Part shown: piece by piece, positions 46,548 through 56,387 of the stretch
Position numbering within the stretch: the stretch's first letter is position 1
How the letters are laid out: each line of letters begins with the position of its first letter
Assembly (NCBI GenBank): GCA_934218695.1
Contig: CAKQDA010000003.1
Coordinates: 70,833 to 134,832, forward strand
DNA from: an uncultured Succinivibrio sp.
Lineage (GTDB): Bacteria; Pseudomonadota; Gammaproteobacteria; Enterobacterales; Succinivibrionaceae
Length of the DNA stretch: 64,000 bases
Reading direction: 5' to 3'
Notes under the pieces: model-generated
Seen by the model: the letters and a program-made list of their open reading frames with translations, nothing else
The model's database searches: none
What the model was told of the DNA's origin: nothing
Program-made: the position numbers and the translations under genes

Positions 46548-46570
46548 AAAAAAAGCAGTCAATTGACTGC
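46548..46570 (-). terminator. terminator of the tRNA cluster
   Basis: GCAGTCAATTGACTGC is a perfect palindrome (6-base stem, AATT loop), followed on the minus strand by seven T. Confidence 0.85.
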
Positions 46571-46580
46571 CTGTTTTGTA

Positions 46581-46665
46581 TGGTGCGAAAGGAGGGACTC
46601 GAACCCTCACGCCTTGCGGTACAAACACCTGAAGCTTGCGCGTCTACCAATTTCGCCACTTTCGC
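46581..46665 (-). tRNA. tRNA-Leu(CAG)
   Basis: Class II tRNA of 85 bases including an encoded CCA. Acceptor GCGAAAG pairs with CTTTCGC. The anticodon stem CAAGC/GTTTG encloses TTCAGGT, giving CAG (reads CUG). It has a long variable arm and the T loop GGTTCGAGTCC. Confidence 0.95.
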
Positions 46666-46682
46666 ATAGTTATATTTTGATG

Positions 46683-46756
46683 TGATCCCGATGAGAGTCG
46701 AACTCATGACCACCGGCTTCGGAAACCGATACTCTATCCACCTGAGCTACGGGATC
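46683..46756 (-). tRNA. tRNA-Arg(CCG)
   Basis: Class I tRNA of 74 bases. Acceptor GATCCCG pairs with CGGGATC; the anticodon loop TTCCGAA lies between TCGGT and GCCGG, giving CCG (reads CGG). No CCA is encoded: after the discriminator A the genome reads CAT. It is 17 nt upstream of tRNA-Leu and shares its terminator. Confidence 0.93.
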
Positions 46757-46858
46757 ATCGTGAACCATCAGAATATGCCGCACATTATAGCAAAAATATT
46801 TATTCCTGCAACAAAGATAGCTAAAATATATAGAAAATTTATTGAGGAACACAATGAT

Positions 46859-47602
46859 ATGGATTTTGATTTAAGGTTGGCATTCAGAGGAATCAGAGCT
46901 TTATACGGAAATGACGGATTTGAGAAATTACAAAAATCCCACGTAACTGTCATTGGGGTAGGAGGCATCGGTTCATGGGCAACTGAGGCTCTATGCAGGA
47001 CCGCAATAGGATCTCTGACACTTATCGATAATGATACTATTGAAATTACCAATTCAAACAGACAGCTTCATACCACCTCAAAGACAGTAGGATTAGGAAA
47101 AGCACGAGTCCTAGCTGACAGACTGTTAGAGATTAACCCTCTACTGAATATCAAAGTTATTGAAACAAAACTGACTCCTGAAAATATCGATGAAATATTG
47201 GAAGGGAAAACAGATTATGTATGTGACTGCATTGATGATATAGATGCAAAAGCATATGTATGCAACTACCTGTTCAGACACAATGCAAAATTCATTGTTG
47301 CAGGAGGAGCAGGTGGAAGAAGAGATCCTTCAAAATTAAAAATTGGTGATATCAATACAGCCAATGGCGATGCCTTAATATCAAAACTGAGAGCTCGCTT
47401 AAGAAAGGATTACGGATTTCAATCAAATAACAAAAAGTTCAATATCAGCTGCACTTTTTCTAATGAAAAGCCTATATACTCTTCAAAAGAAGACTATCTG
47501 AGTGGTGATCTGCCTGCATTTGGAGCATCGATGAGCGTAACTGCATCAGCAGGACTTTTAATCTCTTCATGGATAATAAATAAGATTACCTCTCAAAACT
47601 GA
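46859..47602 (+). CDS. tcdA: tRNA threonylcarbamoyladenosine dehydratase TcdA
   Basis: ThiF/E1-like enzyme that turns t6A37 into cyclic t6A in tRNA. The start is ATG 46859 (MDFDLRLAFRGIRALYG), behind GAGGAA; the open frame extends upstream through the tRNA-Arg gene but that part is not coding. The product has 247 residues. Nucleotide-binding motif GVGGIGS (33-39), and DNDTIEITNSNRQLHTT binds ATP and substrate. The C-terminal region reads PAFGASMSVTASAGLL. It is next to two tRNA genes but on the other strand. The primase-like gene follows after 19 nt. Confidence 0.92.
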   Translation: MDFDLRLAFRGIRALYGNDGFEKLQKSHVTVIGVGGIGSWATEALCRTAIGSLTLIDNDTIEITNSNRQLHTTSKTVGLGKARVLADRLLEINPLLNIKVIETKLTPENIDEILEGKTDYVCDCIDDIDAKAYVCNYLFRHNAKFIVAGGAGGRRDPSKLKIGDINTANGDALISKLRARLRKDYGFQSNNKKFNISCTFSNEKPIYSSKEDYLSGDLPAFGASMSVTASAGLLISSWIINKITSQN

Positions 47603-47621
47603 TATTGATACGGATTTAAGA

Positions 47622-49595
47622 ATGCAAGAGCAAGAATTTGAAAAGCAGAAACAGCTTTTATTAAGCAAATTACCTGATTACCTAAAAAGTAAAGGAATTA
47701 ACGTTAATTCCAACTTTTTTTGTTTAAATCCATCAGATACTGATCATATTCCTAGCATGAGCTATAACGGCTCTAACTTTACAGTTAAATGTTTTAACTG
47801 TAATGCCGTTTACAATATATTTGATCTTATCGGAATCGACTACAATATCAGCGATTTTTCTCACCAGTTTATCAAGGCACATGAACTTTACATAGGCAAA
47901 GTTCCTTTAGGTTTCATTGATGTTTTAAAAAATTACGGTAATTCAAGTCAGAATTCTGAAACTAGAAAACCAGCCTTTGAAATTGAAAATATCAACTTCC
48001 AGCCATCGCATTCTTCTACAAACGAAAATCGTATACCTTTTGGTTTTAACGATTCACAAAACAATCACTTCAATCAAAATTTACAGCAACAGCAAAGTAC
48101 TCATCAAAGGAAATTCAACACAGTTTCCCCTTTTGATGAGGCCAAACTCAAACCTTTCATTATGAGAGGCAATTCTCCTTCAAATTCGCAACCTAATTAC
48201 GGAGGAAATTCGTTTGGTCAACAGCAAAATAGTTTTGGACAACAGAATGTAAACAATCAGAATCAGTTCCAAGCTCAGCATTCCCAGTTTGCATTCAACG
48301 ACCAGCAAAATGCCGCACACAGATTTGGAGATTCTCAGATATCACCTTTTGCTTATGCATCAGAGACTGCAAACGATTTTACTGACTATGTCAATCAGTG
48401 TGCATCAAATGTTGAAAAAACCACCTATTTTAAAGACCGAGGATTAACAGATTCTGTAATACGCAGGTTTAAACTTGGTTTTGATGAAAATTTCCAGGCG
48501 GAAATAAACAAAATCACAGGACAAAAGTCATATTGGAAAGCAGCAATCATTCCTTATGGAATTCATGGTTACTGCGTAAGAAATACTGATCTTAGTGCTG
48601 ACTGTTCTAATGAAAGATATAAGAAAAAAGGTATTTTTGATATCTATAATCATGAGGCATTAGAACAAAAAGGAACTGTTTTTATAACAGAGGGTGAATT
48701 CGACGCACTAAGTTTAGAATCCCTAGGCTACAGAGCTGTAGCTTTGGGTGGAGCCAGCAATATAAGACAACTCATTGAGTGTATCAAAGACTCAGCTGAA
48801 GAGCATACTTTCTATATTTCTCTCGATAATGACGAAGCAGGGCGTGAAGCAACAGCAAAAATCTGCACATACCTGCATCAAATGAACATTCCTTTTAAAT
48901 GTCTTAATCTTGCACATCCTTACAAGGACATCAATGAAGCGTTGTACAGTGATAAGGATATGCTAAAGGAAAGACTGGAAAATCTTGAGAAAATTCTGTC
49001 TTACCATTTTGAGGATATATGCGCTCCTTCTGCAGTTAAATATATCTCTGCTCCTGAGGATTTGAATACTCTTGAACTGTCTAATACACTTTATTCGTTC
49101 TGCGCAAGGCCACAGGTTTTAAGACGTTTTGTAAGCCAGATTATAAAAACCAGACTAACATCCATAGTTTACGCAGGCAACAGAGCTCAGTGGAAGTACA
49201 TTTCCAATCTTGTAACAGAACAACAGCCTGTGTTTGATGTTTCTCAATGGCAACAGGTCAAGTTCTTAGAACTCAAGGATAACGGTATTGAAAAACAGCT
49301 TGTCGACGGTATTGAATCTCAAACCATTCAGGGAAATACAAATTTCGTTGCTATGCTGGATTTATGTGCATATTCCCAGCAGCAAACCATAGAGCTACTT
49401 GAAAGACTATCTTCAGAAGTTAAGTCAATTGGTATACCTATCATTGCTCTTTGCAATCTTGCAGATAAGGATTATGTTGAAGGCCTGACATTCCAAAATA
49501 TCGATATCGAAGTTCAACAGAACGGTGACTTTATCTGTAACACCATTGATAAAAACGGAATTCCATTGTCTTTTATAAAGTGCATCGGAATTTAG
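47622..49595 (+). CDS. primase-like protein with Q/N-rich linker and decayed helicase domain
   Basis: A 657-residue protein. Its N-terminal zinc ribbon is of CHC2 type: Cys34, His42, Cys57 and Cys60 (FFCLNPSDTDHIPSM, VKCFNC). A low-complexity linker (about 107-250) is rich in Gln and Asn. Then a primase core begins near YFKDRGLTDSVIRRF (269-283), with the Toprim motifs TEGEFDALSL (Glu357) and SLDNDEAGREAT (Asp402, Asp404). The last 200 residues recall a DnaB RecA-like domain: MLDLCAYSQQQTIELLERL and GIPIIALCNLA. But the Walker A position reads VYAGNRAQWKY, with no lysine-serine/threonine, so helicase activity is unlikely. This resembles T7 gp4-type primase-helicases. rep starts 1 nt after it. 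Its function is unknown. Confidence 0.78.
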   Translation: MQEQEFEKQKQLLLSKLPDYLKSKGINVNSNFFCLNPSDTDHIPSMSYNGSNFTVKCFNCNAVYNIFDLIGIDYNISDFSHQFIKAHELYIGKVPLGFIDVLKNYGNSSQNSETRKPAFEIENINFQPSHSSTNENRIPFGFNDSQNNHFNQNLQQQQSTHQRKFNTVSPFDEAKLKPFIMRGNSPSNSQPNYGGNSFGQQQNSFGQQNVNNQNQFQAQHSQFAFNDQQNAAHRFGDSQISPFAYASETANDFTDYVNQCASNVEKTTYFKDRGLTDSVIRRFKLGFDENFQAEINKITGQKSYWKAAIIPYGIHGYCVRNTDLSADCSNERYKKKGIFDIYNHEALEQKGTVFITEGEFDALSLESLGYRAVALGGASNIRQLIECIKDSAEEHTFYISLDNDEAGREATAKICTYLHQMNIPFKCLNLAHPYKDINEALYSDKDMLKERLENLEKILSYHFEDICAPSAVKYISAPEDLNTLELSNTLYSFCARPQVLRRFVSQIIKTRLTSIVYAGNRAQWKYISNLVTEQQPVFDVSQWQQVKFLELKDNGIEKQLVDGIESQTIQGNTNFVAMLDLCAYSQQQTIELLERLSSEVKSIGIPIIALCNLADKDYVEGLTFQNIDIEVQQNGDFICNTIDKNGIPLSFIKCIGI

Positions 49596-49596
49596 G

Positions 49597-51630
49597 ATGC
49601 AGTTAAATCAGGCTCAACAGGAAGCTGTTGATTATGTTGACGGACCTTGTCTTGTTCTTGCTGGAGCAGGCTCAGGCAAGACCCGTGTAATCACAACAAA
49701 AATCGTCAGTCTCATCAACAGACATTTCATATCTCCTCAGCAGATCTGCGCAGTTACTTTTACAAATAAGGCTGCTGCGGAAATGAGAGACAGAGTAAAA
49801 CAGGAACTAGGCTCAGAAAGATCCTCTCTTATCACAATTTCCACATTCCACTCTCTTGGTCTTAGCATCTTAAAGGAAGAATCAGTAGCTTTGGGATTAG
49901 GTAGAAATTTTACACTGTTTGATCAGTATGACAGTTTTAAACTCATTAAAGATATAGTCAGGGAAAAGTTTCCTCAAATACTTGTGGATAACTCTGAAAA
50001 GACTGTAATTGAGGAAATTGCAACAGACATCAGTACCTGGAAGACCAGTCTGTTAAGACCTGAAGACATTTCCGTAAAAACCATCAGAGTACAGGTTTAT
50101 GAAGCTTATCAGGCCTATCTTTCGGCATGTAATGCTGCAGACTTTGAGGATTTAATTTTTAAAACAACTCTGCTGCTTAGAGATAATCAGGAAGTTAGAG
50201 AAAAGTGGAGTTCTTACTATAAATATATACTTGTAGATGAGTATCAGGACACAAACGAAACCCAGTATCAGTTATTAAAATACCTAACATCCAAAAATAA
50301 AAAATTCACGGTGGTAGGTGACGACGATCAGTCAATCTATGCATGGCGTGGAGCCAGACCAGAAAATATTAAAGTTTTAAGTAACGATTTTCCCGATCTG
50401 AAAGTAATTAAACTTGAGCAAAACTACCGTTCAACACAGCATATTCTAAATTGTGCCAACAAGCTGATTTCAAATAACGAGCACATTTTCAACAAGACTT
50501 TATACACAAAATCCAATGTTGGAAAGAAAGTTCAAATCATGGAATTACGTACTCAGAATGATGAAGCTGACAGAGTGGTTCAACTGATCTTAGCTCACCA
50601 GTTCAGAACTCATTCCCAATGGAAAGATTATGCTGTTCTCTACAGAAGTAATTCTCAATCAAGACCTTTAGAAAAAGCTTTTAGAGAAGCTAGAATTCCT
50701 TGTTTTATATCTGGAGGAAGCAGTTTTTTCGAACAGGTAGAAATTAAAGACATGCTCAGCTGGTGCCGAGTTATCTGCAATCCATATGATGATATGGCTC
50801 TGCTTAGAGTTATTAACATTCCAAGAAGAGGTATCGGACACGAAACGATCAATGCACTGTTCACTCAGGCAAAAGCCATCGGCAAGTCTCTTTACGAAAG
50901 TGCCTTAAATCCCAACGTCACAAAAGATTTAATTCCAAGACAGAAGAAATCCCTTGGAGAGTTTGTAATTTTACTTACAAAATTACGACAGTACATTCTT
51001 AACGGAAAAGACAAAGAACTTGCAGATGAGCTTACTGAACTGATTGGTTATAACGCCTATATAAAAGCTAATACTGACAGTAAGATTGCTACTGAAATCA
51101 AGATTAAGAATGTAAAAATACTTCTGTCCTGGATTTCAGACTTAATTGCAGGTAACAAAGGTGACACTCCATTAAGTTTCCTTGAAGCTGTTGATAAATT
51201 AGGCTTAAGAGAAATGATGGACAGAAAAAATGATGATCAGGACAATGATGCTGTACAAATGATGACATTACATGCATCTAAAGGACTGGAATTTCCTTTT
51301 GTATTTTTAGTTGGAATGGAAGAAGGAACACTTCCACATAAGAACGCTCTACCTAATGAAGAAAATGAGGGAGTTGACAACGTCGACGAAGAAAGACGAC
51401 TGGCTTATGTCGGAATTACCCGCGCAAGACAGGAGCTTACTTTATTGCTCGCAAGAGAAGTTACCCAGAGAAATGGTGTTCCAGATGCAATTCATCCTAG
51501 CCGTTTCTTAAAAGAACTGCCTTCTGAAGATACCGAATACTATCCATTAGGTACTCAGGCAAAAACAACTGAAGATCAGTATAAATCAGATATTGATGAA
51601 GCTTTAAAACAGTTAGAAAGCATTCTCTAA
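49597..51630 (+). CDS. rep: ATP-dependent DNA helicase Rep
   Basis: Superfamily 1A 3'-5' helicase that clears proteins ahead of forks. At 677 residues it matches E. coli Rep (673), beginning MQLNQAQQEAVDYVDG. Walker A is AGAGSGKT (22-29); others are VDEYQDTN, GDDDQSIYAWRGARPEN, EQNYRST and RRLAYVGITRARQELT. It is distinct from UvrD at 2653-4821. The 1-nt gap from the primase-like gene, with no separate promoter, suggests one transcript and translational coupling. In E. coli rep also lies near ilvC and rho. Confidence 0.95.
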   Translation: MQLNQAQQEAVDYVDGPCLVLAGAGSGKTRVITTKIVSLINRHFISPQQICAVTFTNKAAAEMRDRVKQELGSERSSLITISTFHSLGLSILKEESVALGLGRNFTLFDQYDSFKLIKDIVREKFPQILVDNSEKTVIEEIATDISTWKTSLLRPEDISVKTIRVQVYEAYQAYLSACNAADFEDLIFKTTLLLRDNQEVREKWSSYYKYILVDEYQDTNETQYQLLKYLTSKNKKFTVVGDDDQSIYAWRGARPENIKVLSNDFPDLKVIKLEQNYRSTQHILNCANKLISNNEHIFNKTLYTKSNVGKKVQIMELRTQNDEADRVVQLILAHQFRTHSQWKDYAVLYRSNSQSRPLEKAFREARIPCFISGGSSFFEQVEIKDMLSWCRVICNPYDDMALLRVINIPRRGIGHETINALFTQAKAIGKSLYESALNPNVTKDLIPRQKKSLGEFVILLTKLRQYILNGKDKELADELTELIGYNAYIKANTDSKIATEIKIKNVKILLSWISDLIAGNKGDTPLSFLEAVDKLGLREMMDRKNDDQDNDAVQMMTLHASKGLEFPFVFLVGMEEGTLPHKNALPNEENEGVDNVDEERRLAYVGITRARQELTLLLAREVTQRNGVPDAIHPSRFLKELPSEDTEYYPLGTQAKTTEDQYKSDIDEALKQLESIL

Positions 51631-51678
51631 TTGTCAAACTTATTCAAGAAGAAAAAGCTTTTCACAACAGGAAAAATA

Positions 51679-51709
51679 AAAGGCCTCAAACCTCAAGTCT
51701 GAGACCTTT
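51679..51709 (-). terminator. terminator between rep and ilvC
   Basis: AAAGGCCTCA and TGAGACCTTT pair with one mismatch; the minus strand continues TTTATTTTTCC. It mainly serves ilvC. Confidence 0.7.
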
Positions 51710-51732
51710 CAGATCAGTTATGAATAATTCTA

Positions 51733-53220
51733 TTAGTTGTTACCAACAGAAACTTCCTTCATGTCAGACATGTAAGCACGCAGCTTACGACCTACAACCT
51801 CGATTGGGTGGTTGCGGATCTGATCGTTGATCTTGATCAGCTCAACATTATCAACAGAGTTGTCACCCTTTAAGGTCTCACCGAATACGTCTAACTTCTG
51901 CTTTGCCATGAAATCCTTTAATAATGGAATTGCAGCATTGGCAAACAGGTAGTTACCATACTCAGCGGTATCTGAAATAACTACGTTCATCTCGTATAAA
52001 CGACGACGTGCGATGGTATTTGCAATTAAAGGCAACTCGTGTAATGACTCATAGTAAGCAGACTCTGGGTAAATACCTGAATGAGTCATAGTATCAAATG
52101 CTAACTCAATACCAGCCTTGGCAAATGCTACAAGTAAAGTACCCTTATCGAAGTATTCCTGTTCAGTGATCTTAGAGTCGCAGGCAGGAGCATTTTCGAA
52201 TGCGCTCTTAGCGTAGTTCTCTCTCCATGTGTGTAATTTCTTATCACCGTTAGCCCAGTCTTCCATCATGATACGTGAGAATTCACCGCTCTCGATATCA
52301 TCCATATGCTTTAAGTACAGATCCTTTAAGATTGACTTGATTTCTTCAGCTAAGTAGAAAGCCTTGATCTTTGCAGGATTTGACAGACGATCCATCATAT
52401 TGGTGATACCACCCTGCTTTAGAGCCTCACAGATAGTTTCCCAACCATACTGTAATAACTTGCAAGCGTATGCCTTATCAGCACCTAAAGCTACAGCGTG
52501 GTCATAGCACATTACAGTTGCAGCCTGTAAAACACCACAAAGAATTGTCTGCTCGCCCATTAAGTCAGACTTAACTTCAGCTACAAATGAAGAACGCAGG
52601 CAACCGGCTCTGTCTCCACCTAAACCTGAAGCCCAAGCCTTAGCAAAAGCCCAGCCCTCACCGTTAGGATCGTTTTCAGGATGAACTGCTAATAACATAG
52701 GAACACCGAAACCACGACGGTACTCTTCACGTACCTCAGTACCAGGAGCTTTAGGTGCTACCATGATAACAGTCAAGTCCTTACGAACCTGCATACCAAG
52801 CTCAACAATGTTGAAGCCGTGAGAATAACCTAAAGCTGCACCTGCCTTCATTAATGGCTGAACTGCGTTTACAACGTTCTCATGCTGCTTATCTGGAGTT
52901 AAGTTGATTACTAAGTCAGCAGTTGGAATAACCTGCTCATATGTACCAACTTTAAAACCGTTCTCTGTAGCTCTCTTGTAAGAAGCTCTCTTCTCGTCAA
53001 TAGCAGCCTGACGTAAAGCGTAGCTGACATCAAGACCAGAATCTCTCAGGTTTAAGCCCTGATTTAAGCCCTGTGCACCGCAACCTACGATTACAACCTT
53101 CTTACCTTTTAAGAAGTTGCAGCCGTCAGCAAACTCGCTACGGTCCATTAACTCACAGCAGCCCAGCTGAGCCAATTTCTGACGTAAATTCAATGTATTG
53201 AAATAATTAAAGTTGGCCAT
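51733..53220 (-). CDS. ilvC: ketol-acid reductoisomerase, class II (long form)
   Basis: NADPH enzyme that makes the dihydroxy acids of the Val and Ile pathways; IlvD uses its product. The start is ATG 53220 ([14 protein letters not shown]), behind AAGG; the next upstream in-frame ATG at 53247 has no ribosome site. The product has 495 residues, close to the 491 of E. coli; this long form has two copies of the knotted domain. NADPH motif [18 protein letters not shown], catalytic regions GEQTILCG and the second half [19 protein letters not shown]. Regulated by divergent ilvY. Confidence 0.97.
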   Translation of the reverse strand: MANFNYFNTLNLRQKLAQLGCCELMDRSEFADGCNFLKGKKVVIVGCGAQGLNQGLNLRDSGLDVSYALRQAAIDEKRASYKRATENGFKVGTYEQVIPTADLVINLTPDKQHENVVNAVQPLMKAGAALGYSHGFNIVELGMQVRKDLTVIMVAPKAPGTEVREEYRRGFGVPMLLAVHPENDPNGEGWAFAKAWASGLGGDRAGCLRSSFVAEVKSDLMGEQTILCGVLQAATVMCYDHAVALGADKAYACKLLQYGWETICEALKQGGITNMMDRLSNPAKIKAFYLAEEIKSILKDLYLKHMDDIESGEFSRIMMEDWANGDKKLHTWRENYAKSAFENAPACDSKITEQEYFDKGTLLVAFAKAGIELAFDTMTHSGIYPESAYYESLHELPLIANTIARRRLYEMNVVISDTAEYGNYLFANAAIPLLKDFMAKQKLDVFGETLKGDNSVDNVELIKINDQIRNHPIEVVGRKLRAYMSDMKEVSVGNN

Positions 53221-53320
53221 TTTATAACCTTCGTAAATATGAAACAAACCAAAAAAAATCTTACCTGTGTGGTAACTGATTTTTATAATAGCACAATTTT
53301 ATAAAAAGGAATATAATTTC

Positions 53321-53349
53321 TTTTATATTGCAAAAAATGCAATATAAAA
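53321..53349. promoter_or_regulatory. IlvY operator between ilvC and ilvY
   Basis: Perfect inverted repeat: TTTTATATTGCA and TGCAATATAAAA around AAAAA. It contains T-N11-A LysR boxes and lies 20 nt before the ilvY GTG. IlvY-type regulators bind here with inducer acetolactate or acetohydroxybutyrate (family knowledge). The ilvC -10 region (TATTAT on the minus strand) is about 30 nt further on. Confidence 0.7.
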
Positions 53350-53368
53350 TTTTTAAGGACTATATACA

Positions 53369-54301
53369 GTGATCGATTTAAAAGACGCAGCTGCATTTTT
53401 AAGACTGTGCGAAACCTCAAACCTAACCAGAACCGCTACATTATGTAATGTAAGCCCTTCTACGTTAAGCCGTACATTAAATAAGTTGGAAAGAGAACTC
53501 AACACCAAATTATGTATCCGAGACAAGAAAGGAATCTTCATAACAGAAGCTGGCAGAAAATTTGAAGCTTTTGCGAAAAAGACATTAAATGCTTATTCAG
53601 AACTTGAAAGTGAGCTTGACTCTGGAGTTGGCGCAGTATCTGGAGTAATTAAGATTTATTGTTCTGTCACAGCCTCATATTTGTTCATTCCGCGTTTATT
53701 GAATGAGTTGCACCTTACAGCCCCAAATCTTGAGATAAAGTTGGAGACAGGAGATCCTGCAGATGCCCTGCACAAACTTGATGACACAAAATACGATTTT
53801 GTAATCAGTGCTCTTCCAAACGAAGTACCAACAGAAATTCAGTATGTGGATCTTGTTACTTTCCCACTTATTCTTATAGCACCTAAAAAACCTCGATTCT
53901 CCGTAACAACTGATCTGTCAGATCCTGATCTTTCACTAACTCCTTTTGTAATGCCAGAAAAAGGTCAGTTAAGGTATGAAGTTGAGAAATATTTTACTTC
54001 TCAGGAAATTACCCCTCACGTTTATTCAGAAGTTTCAGGTCACGAAGCCATTGTTTCACTCACTGCCCTAGGCTTTGGAGTTTCCGTTGTTCCAAGGCTT
54101 GTGTATGAAATTTCCCCATTTAAAAATGACGTAGTGGTTATAAAAGATTTGCCATGGTCAAATTTTAGAGTTGCACTCTGCAATTTAAAGAGTCGGACTA
54201 AAGATAAGAAAATCAAGGTGGTTCATGAATTAGCCAGACGTTTAGCGCCAAGTTTTTCACCAGATCTGACTCGAAGACGCTCTGACACTGGAATTATGTA
54301 A
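53369..54301 (+). CDS. ilvY: LysR-type activator IlvY
   Basis: Positive regulator of ilvC, 310 residues. The start is GTG 53369 with AAGGA before it. The HTH region reads RTATLCNVSPSTLSRTLNKL, and the E. coli match continues with IFCSVTAS-like IYCSVTASYLFIPRLL and GHEAIVSLTALGFGVSVVP. Two-domain periplasmic-binding fold follows. The divergent layout with ilvC, sharing a perfect dyad, is the E. coli arrangement. Confidence 0.93.
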   Translation: MIDLKDAAAFLRLCETSNLTRTATLCNVSPSTLSRTLNKLERELNTKLCIRDKKGIFITEAGRKFEAFAKKTLNAYSELESELDSGVGAVSGVIKIYCSVTASYLFIPRLLNELHLTAPNLEIKLETGDPADALHKLDDTKYDFVISALPNEVPTEIQYVDLVTFPLILIAPKKPRFSVTTDLSDPDLSLTPFVMPEKGQLRYEVEKYFTSQEITPHVYSEVSGHEAIVSLTALGFGVSVVPRLVYEISPFKNDVVVIKDLPWSNFRVALCNLKSRTKDKKIKVVHELARRLAPSFSPDLTRRRSDTGIM

Positions 54302-54626
54302 AAGCCATCAGCATCCGAGAATGATTAATTGCTGTGCATGGAATTGTGTGATTTAGCGCTCAATAATTATTGTATAATAGAATCTGAATGTAAAAATTAC
54401 TGTTAATACAGAAATTTTGCTTTGTAGAGTGTTATGTAGCTTATAAAGTCATAAGGATACTAAACACAGAATTGAAATTCTTTAATATCTGTATAGGTCA
54501 AAATCTAAATAGATGTTTAGGAATTGCTAATTAGATTACTTAGTAAAAAGATGTATCATAAAAACTTATTACACCTTTATATACTAAATATCATTTACTA
54601 AAAATCTGCTATCAGGAGACATCTTC
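54302..54626. other. 325-base intergenic region upstream of pgi
   Basis: No gene seen. A TATAAT at 54373-54378 is the best promoter hexamer but lacks a good -35; if used, the pgi leader is about 240 nt. AGGAG precedes the pgi ATG. No strong hairpin or riboswitch pattern found. Confidence 0.4.
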
Positions 54627-56279
54627 ATGTTTTACGGTATCAACCCAACTCAAACTGAAGCTTGGAAAAAATTAACAGCTCACTTTGAATCTACCAAGAA
54701 TCGTACCTTAAAAGATCTGTTCAAGCAGGATCCAAACCGTTTTGACAAATACTCTCTAACCTTGGCAAAGGGCGATATTGTTGCTGATTTCTCAAAAAAC
54801 ATCATTGATGAGACAACATTAAATCTATTATTAGAGTTAGCAAAAGAAACTAAACTTCAGGACAACATTGAAGCGATGTTCTCAGGTGAGATCATTAACC
54901 GTACAGAAGGTCGTGCTGTTTTACACACAGCTTTACGTAATTTCTCAGGCAAGCCTGTATACGTAGACGGCAAAGATGTAATGCCTGGCGTTAAAGCAGT
55001 TTTAGATAAGATGAAAGCTTTCTGTGAGAAAGTTATTTCCGGAGAATGGAAAGGTTATACAGGAAAAGAGATCACTGATGTAGTTAACATTGGTATTGGT
55101 GGTTCTGATTTGGGTCCTGTTATGATCTCTGAGGCACTAACTCCATACCACACACGATTAAACGTTCATTTTGTGTCAAACATTGATGCATCTCATATTG
55201 CTGAAGTTTTCAAGAAATGCAATCCTGAAACAACTTTATTCTTAATTGCATCAAAGACATTTACCACACTTGAGACCATGACCAATGCTCACACAGCTCG
55301 TGACTGGTTCCTAAAGACAGCAAAAGACGAAAAATTCATTGCAAAACACTTTGTTGCTCTTTCAACAAACGAGAAAGGCTGTGTAGAGTTTGGCATCGAT
55401 CCTGCAAACATGTTTGAGTTCTGGGATTGGGTTGGCGGCCGTTACTCTTCATGGTCTGCAATTGGTTTATCAATCGCATTGGCATGCGGTTTTGATAACT
55501 TTGAGCAGTTCTTAAAGGGTGGCTTTGAATACGACACTTACTTTAGAGAGACTCCTTTAGAGAAGAATCTGTCTGTTATTCTTGCTTTAGTAGGCATCTG
55601 GTACAACGATTTCTATAAGTATGAGACAGAAGCAATTCTTCCATATGATCAGTACATGAGCAGATTCCCAGCTTACTTCCAGCAGGGCAATATGGAATCA
55701 AACGGCAAATATGTTGACAGAAACGGAAACAAAGTAAATTACCAGACAGGTCCAATTATCTGGGGTGAACCAGGAACCAACGGTCAGCACGCTTTCTATC
55801 AGTTAATTCATCAGGGCACCAAGGTAATTCCTTGCGATTTCATTGTTCCTGCTATCAGTCACAACCCAATTGGCGATCACCATGTTAAGTTGATTTCTAA
55901 CTTCTTTGCTCAGACTGAAGCTTTAGCTTTCGGTAAGACTAAAGAACAGGTTATTGCCGAGTTTGAATCAAAAGGCAAGAAAGAGAGCGAATACAAAGAT
56001 GTTGTTCCATTCAAGATTTTTGAAGGTAACAGACCTACCAACTCCATCCTGGTAAAAGAAATTACCCCTAGAACCTTAGGTATGTTAGTTGCCATGTACG
56101 AACACAAAATCTTCGTTCAGGGTTCTATCTTAAATATCTACTCATTCGACCAGTTCGGTGTTGAGTTAGGTAAACAGCTTGCAATGAAGATTATCCCTGA
56201 GTTGGAAAACAATGAGAAGATAACTTCTCATGATAGTTCAACTAACGGTTTAATCAATGCTTACAAAGCTATGAAATAA
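54627..56279 (+). CDS. pgi: glucose-6-phosphate isomerase
   Basis: Interconverts glucose-6-phosphate and fructose-6-phosphate. The 550 residues match E. coli (549), starting [19 protein letters not shown]. Family signatures are [35 protein letters not shown] and [18 protein letters not shown]; the catalytic Glu is in [10 protein letters not shown] and the His in [15 protein letters not shown]. It is monocistronic, with a strong terminator. Its fructose-6-phosphate is also the GlmS substrate. Confidence 0.98.
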   Translation: MFYGINPTQTEAWKKLTAHFESTKNRTLKDLFKQDPNRFDKYSLTLAKGDIVADFSKNIIDETTLNLLLELAKETKLQDNIEAMFSGEIINRTEGRAVLHTALRNFSGKPVYVDGKDVMPGVKAVLDKMKAFCEKVISGEWKGYTGKEITDVVNIGIGGSDLGPVMISEALTPYHTRLNVHFVSNIDASHIAEVFKKCNPETTLFLIASKTFTTLETMTNAHTARDWFLKTAKDEKFIAKHFVALSTNEKGCVEFGIDPANMFEFWDWVGGRYSSWSAIGLSIALACGFDNFEQFLKGGFEYDTYFRETPLEKNLSVILALVGIWYNDFYKYETEAILPYDQYMSRFPAYFQQGNMESNGKYVDRNGNKVNYQTGPIIWGEPGTNGQHAFYQLIHQGTKVIPCDFIVPAISHNPIGDHHVKLISNFFAQTEALAFGKTKEQVIAEFESKGKKESEYKDVVPFKIFEGNRPTNSILVKEITPRTLGMLVAMYEHKIFVQGSILNIYSFDQFGVELGKQLAMKIIPELENNEKITSHDSSTNGLINAYKAMK

Positions 56280-56298
56280 TCTGACATTCTGATTACAG

Positions 56299-56323
56299 AA
56301 GCCTCGCTGATGCGAGGCTTTTT
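56299..56323 (+). terminator. intrinsic terminator after pgi
   Basis: Perfect arms AAGCCTCGC and GCGAGGCTT around TGAT, followed by TTT. Confidence 0.9.
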
Positions 56324-56387
56324 ACTTTCTGAAATATTCTTTCAATAATGTTAAAATGAGGACAGTTTTCTATTAGTTAAAAACATC

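Noticed and set aside
46682..46858. Extension of tcdA through the tRNA-Arg gene
   Set aside because: The frame is open but overlaps a tRNA on the other strand; the TcdA family sequence starts at 46859.
48100..48400. Q/N-rich coding repeats as a CRISPR or tandem repeat
   Set aside because: The repeats are short, irregular codon-level runs in an open frame; no spacers or direct repeats of constant length.
2653..51630. Second UvrD/Rep helicase as a transferred or duplicated gene
   Set aside because: The two differ in motif spacing and length exactly as E. coli UvrD and Rep do, and each has the expected neighbours.
54345..54365. CRP-like TGTGA half-site upstream of pgi
   Set aside because: The partner half GCTCA matches only three of five bases and spacing to the TATAAT is not a standard activation distance.
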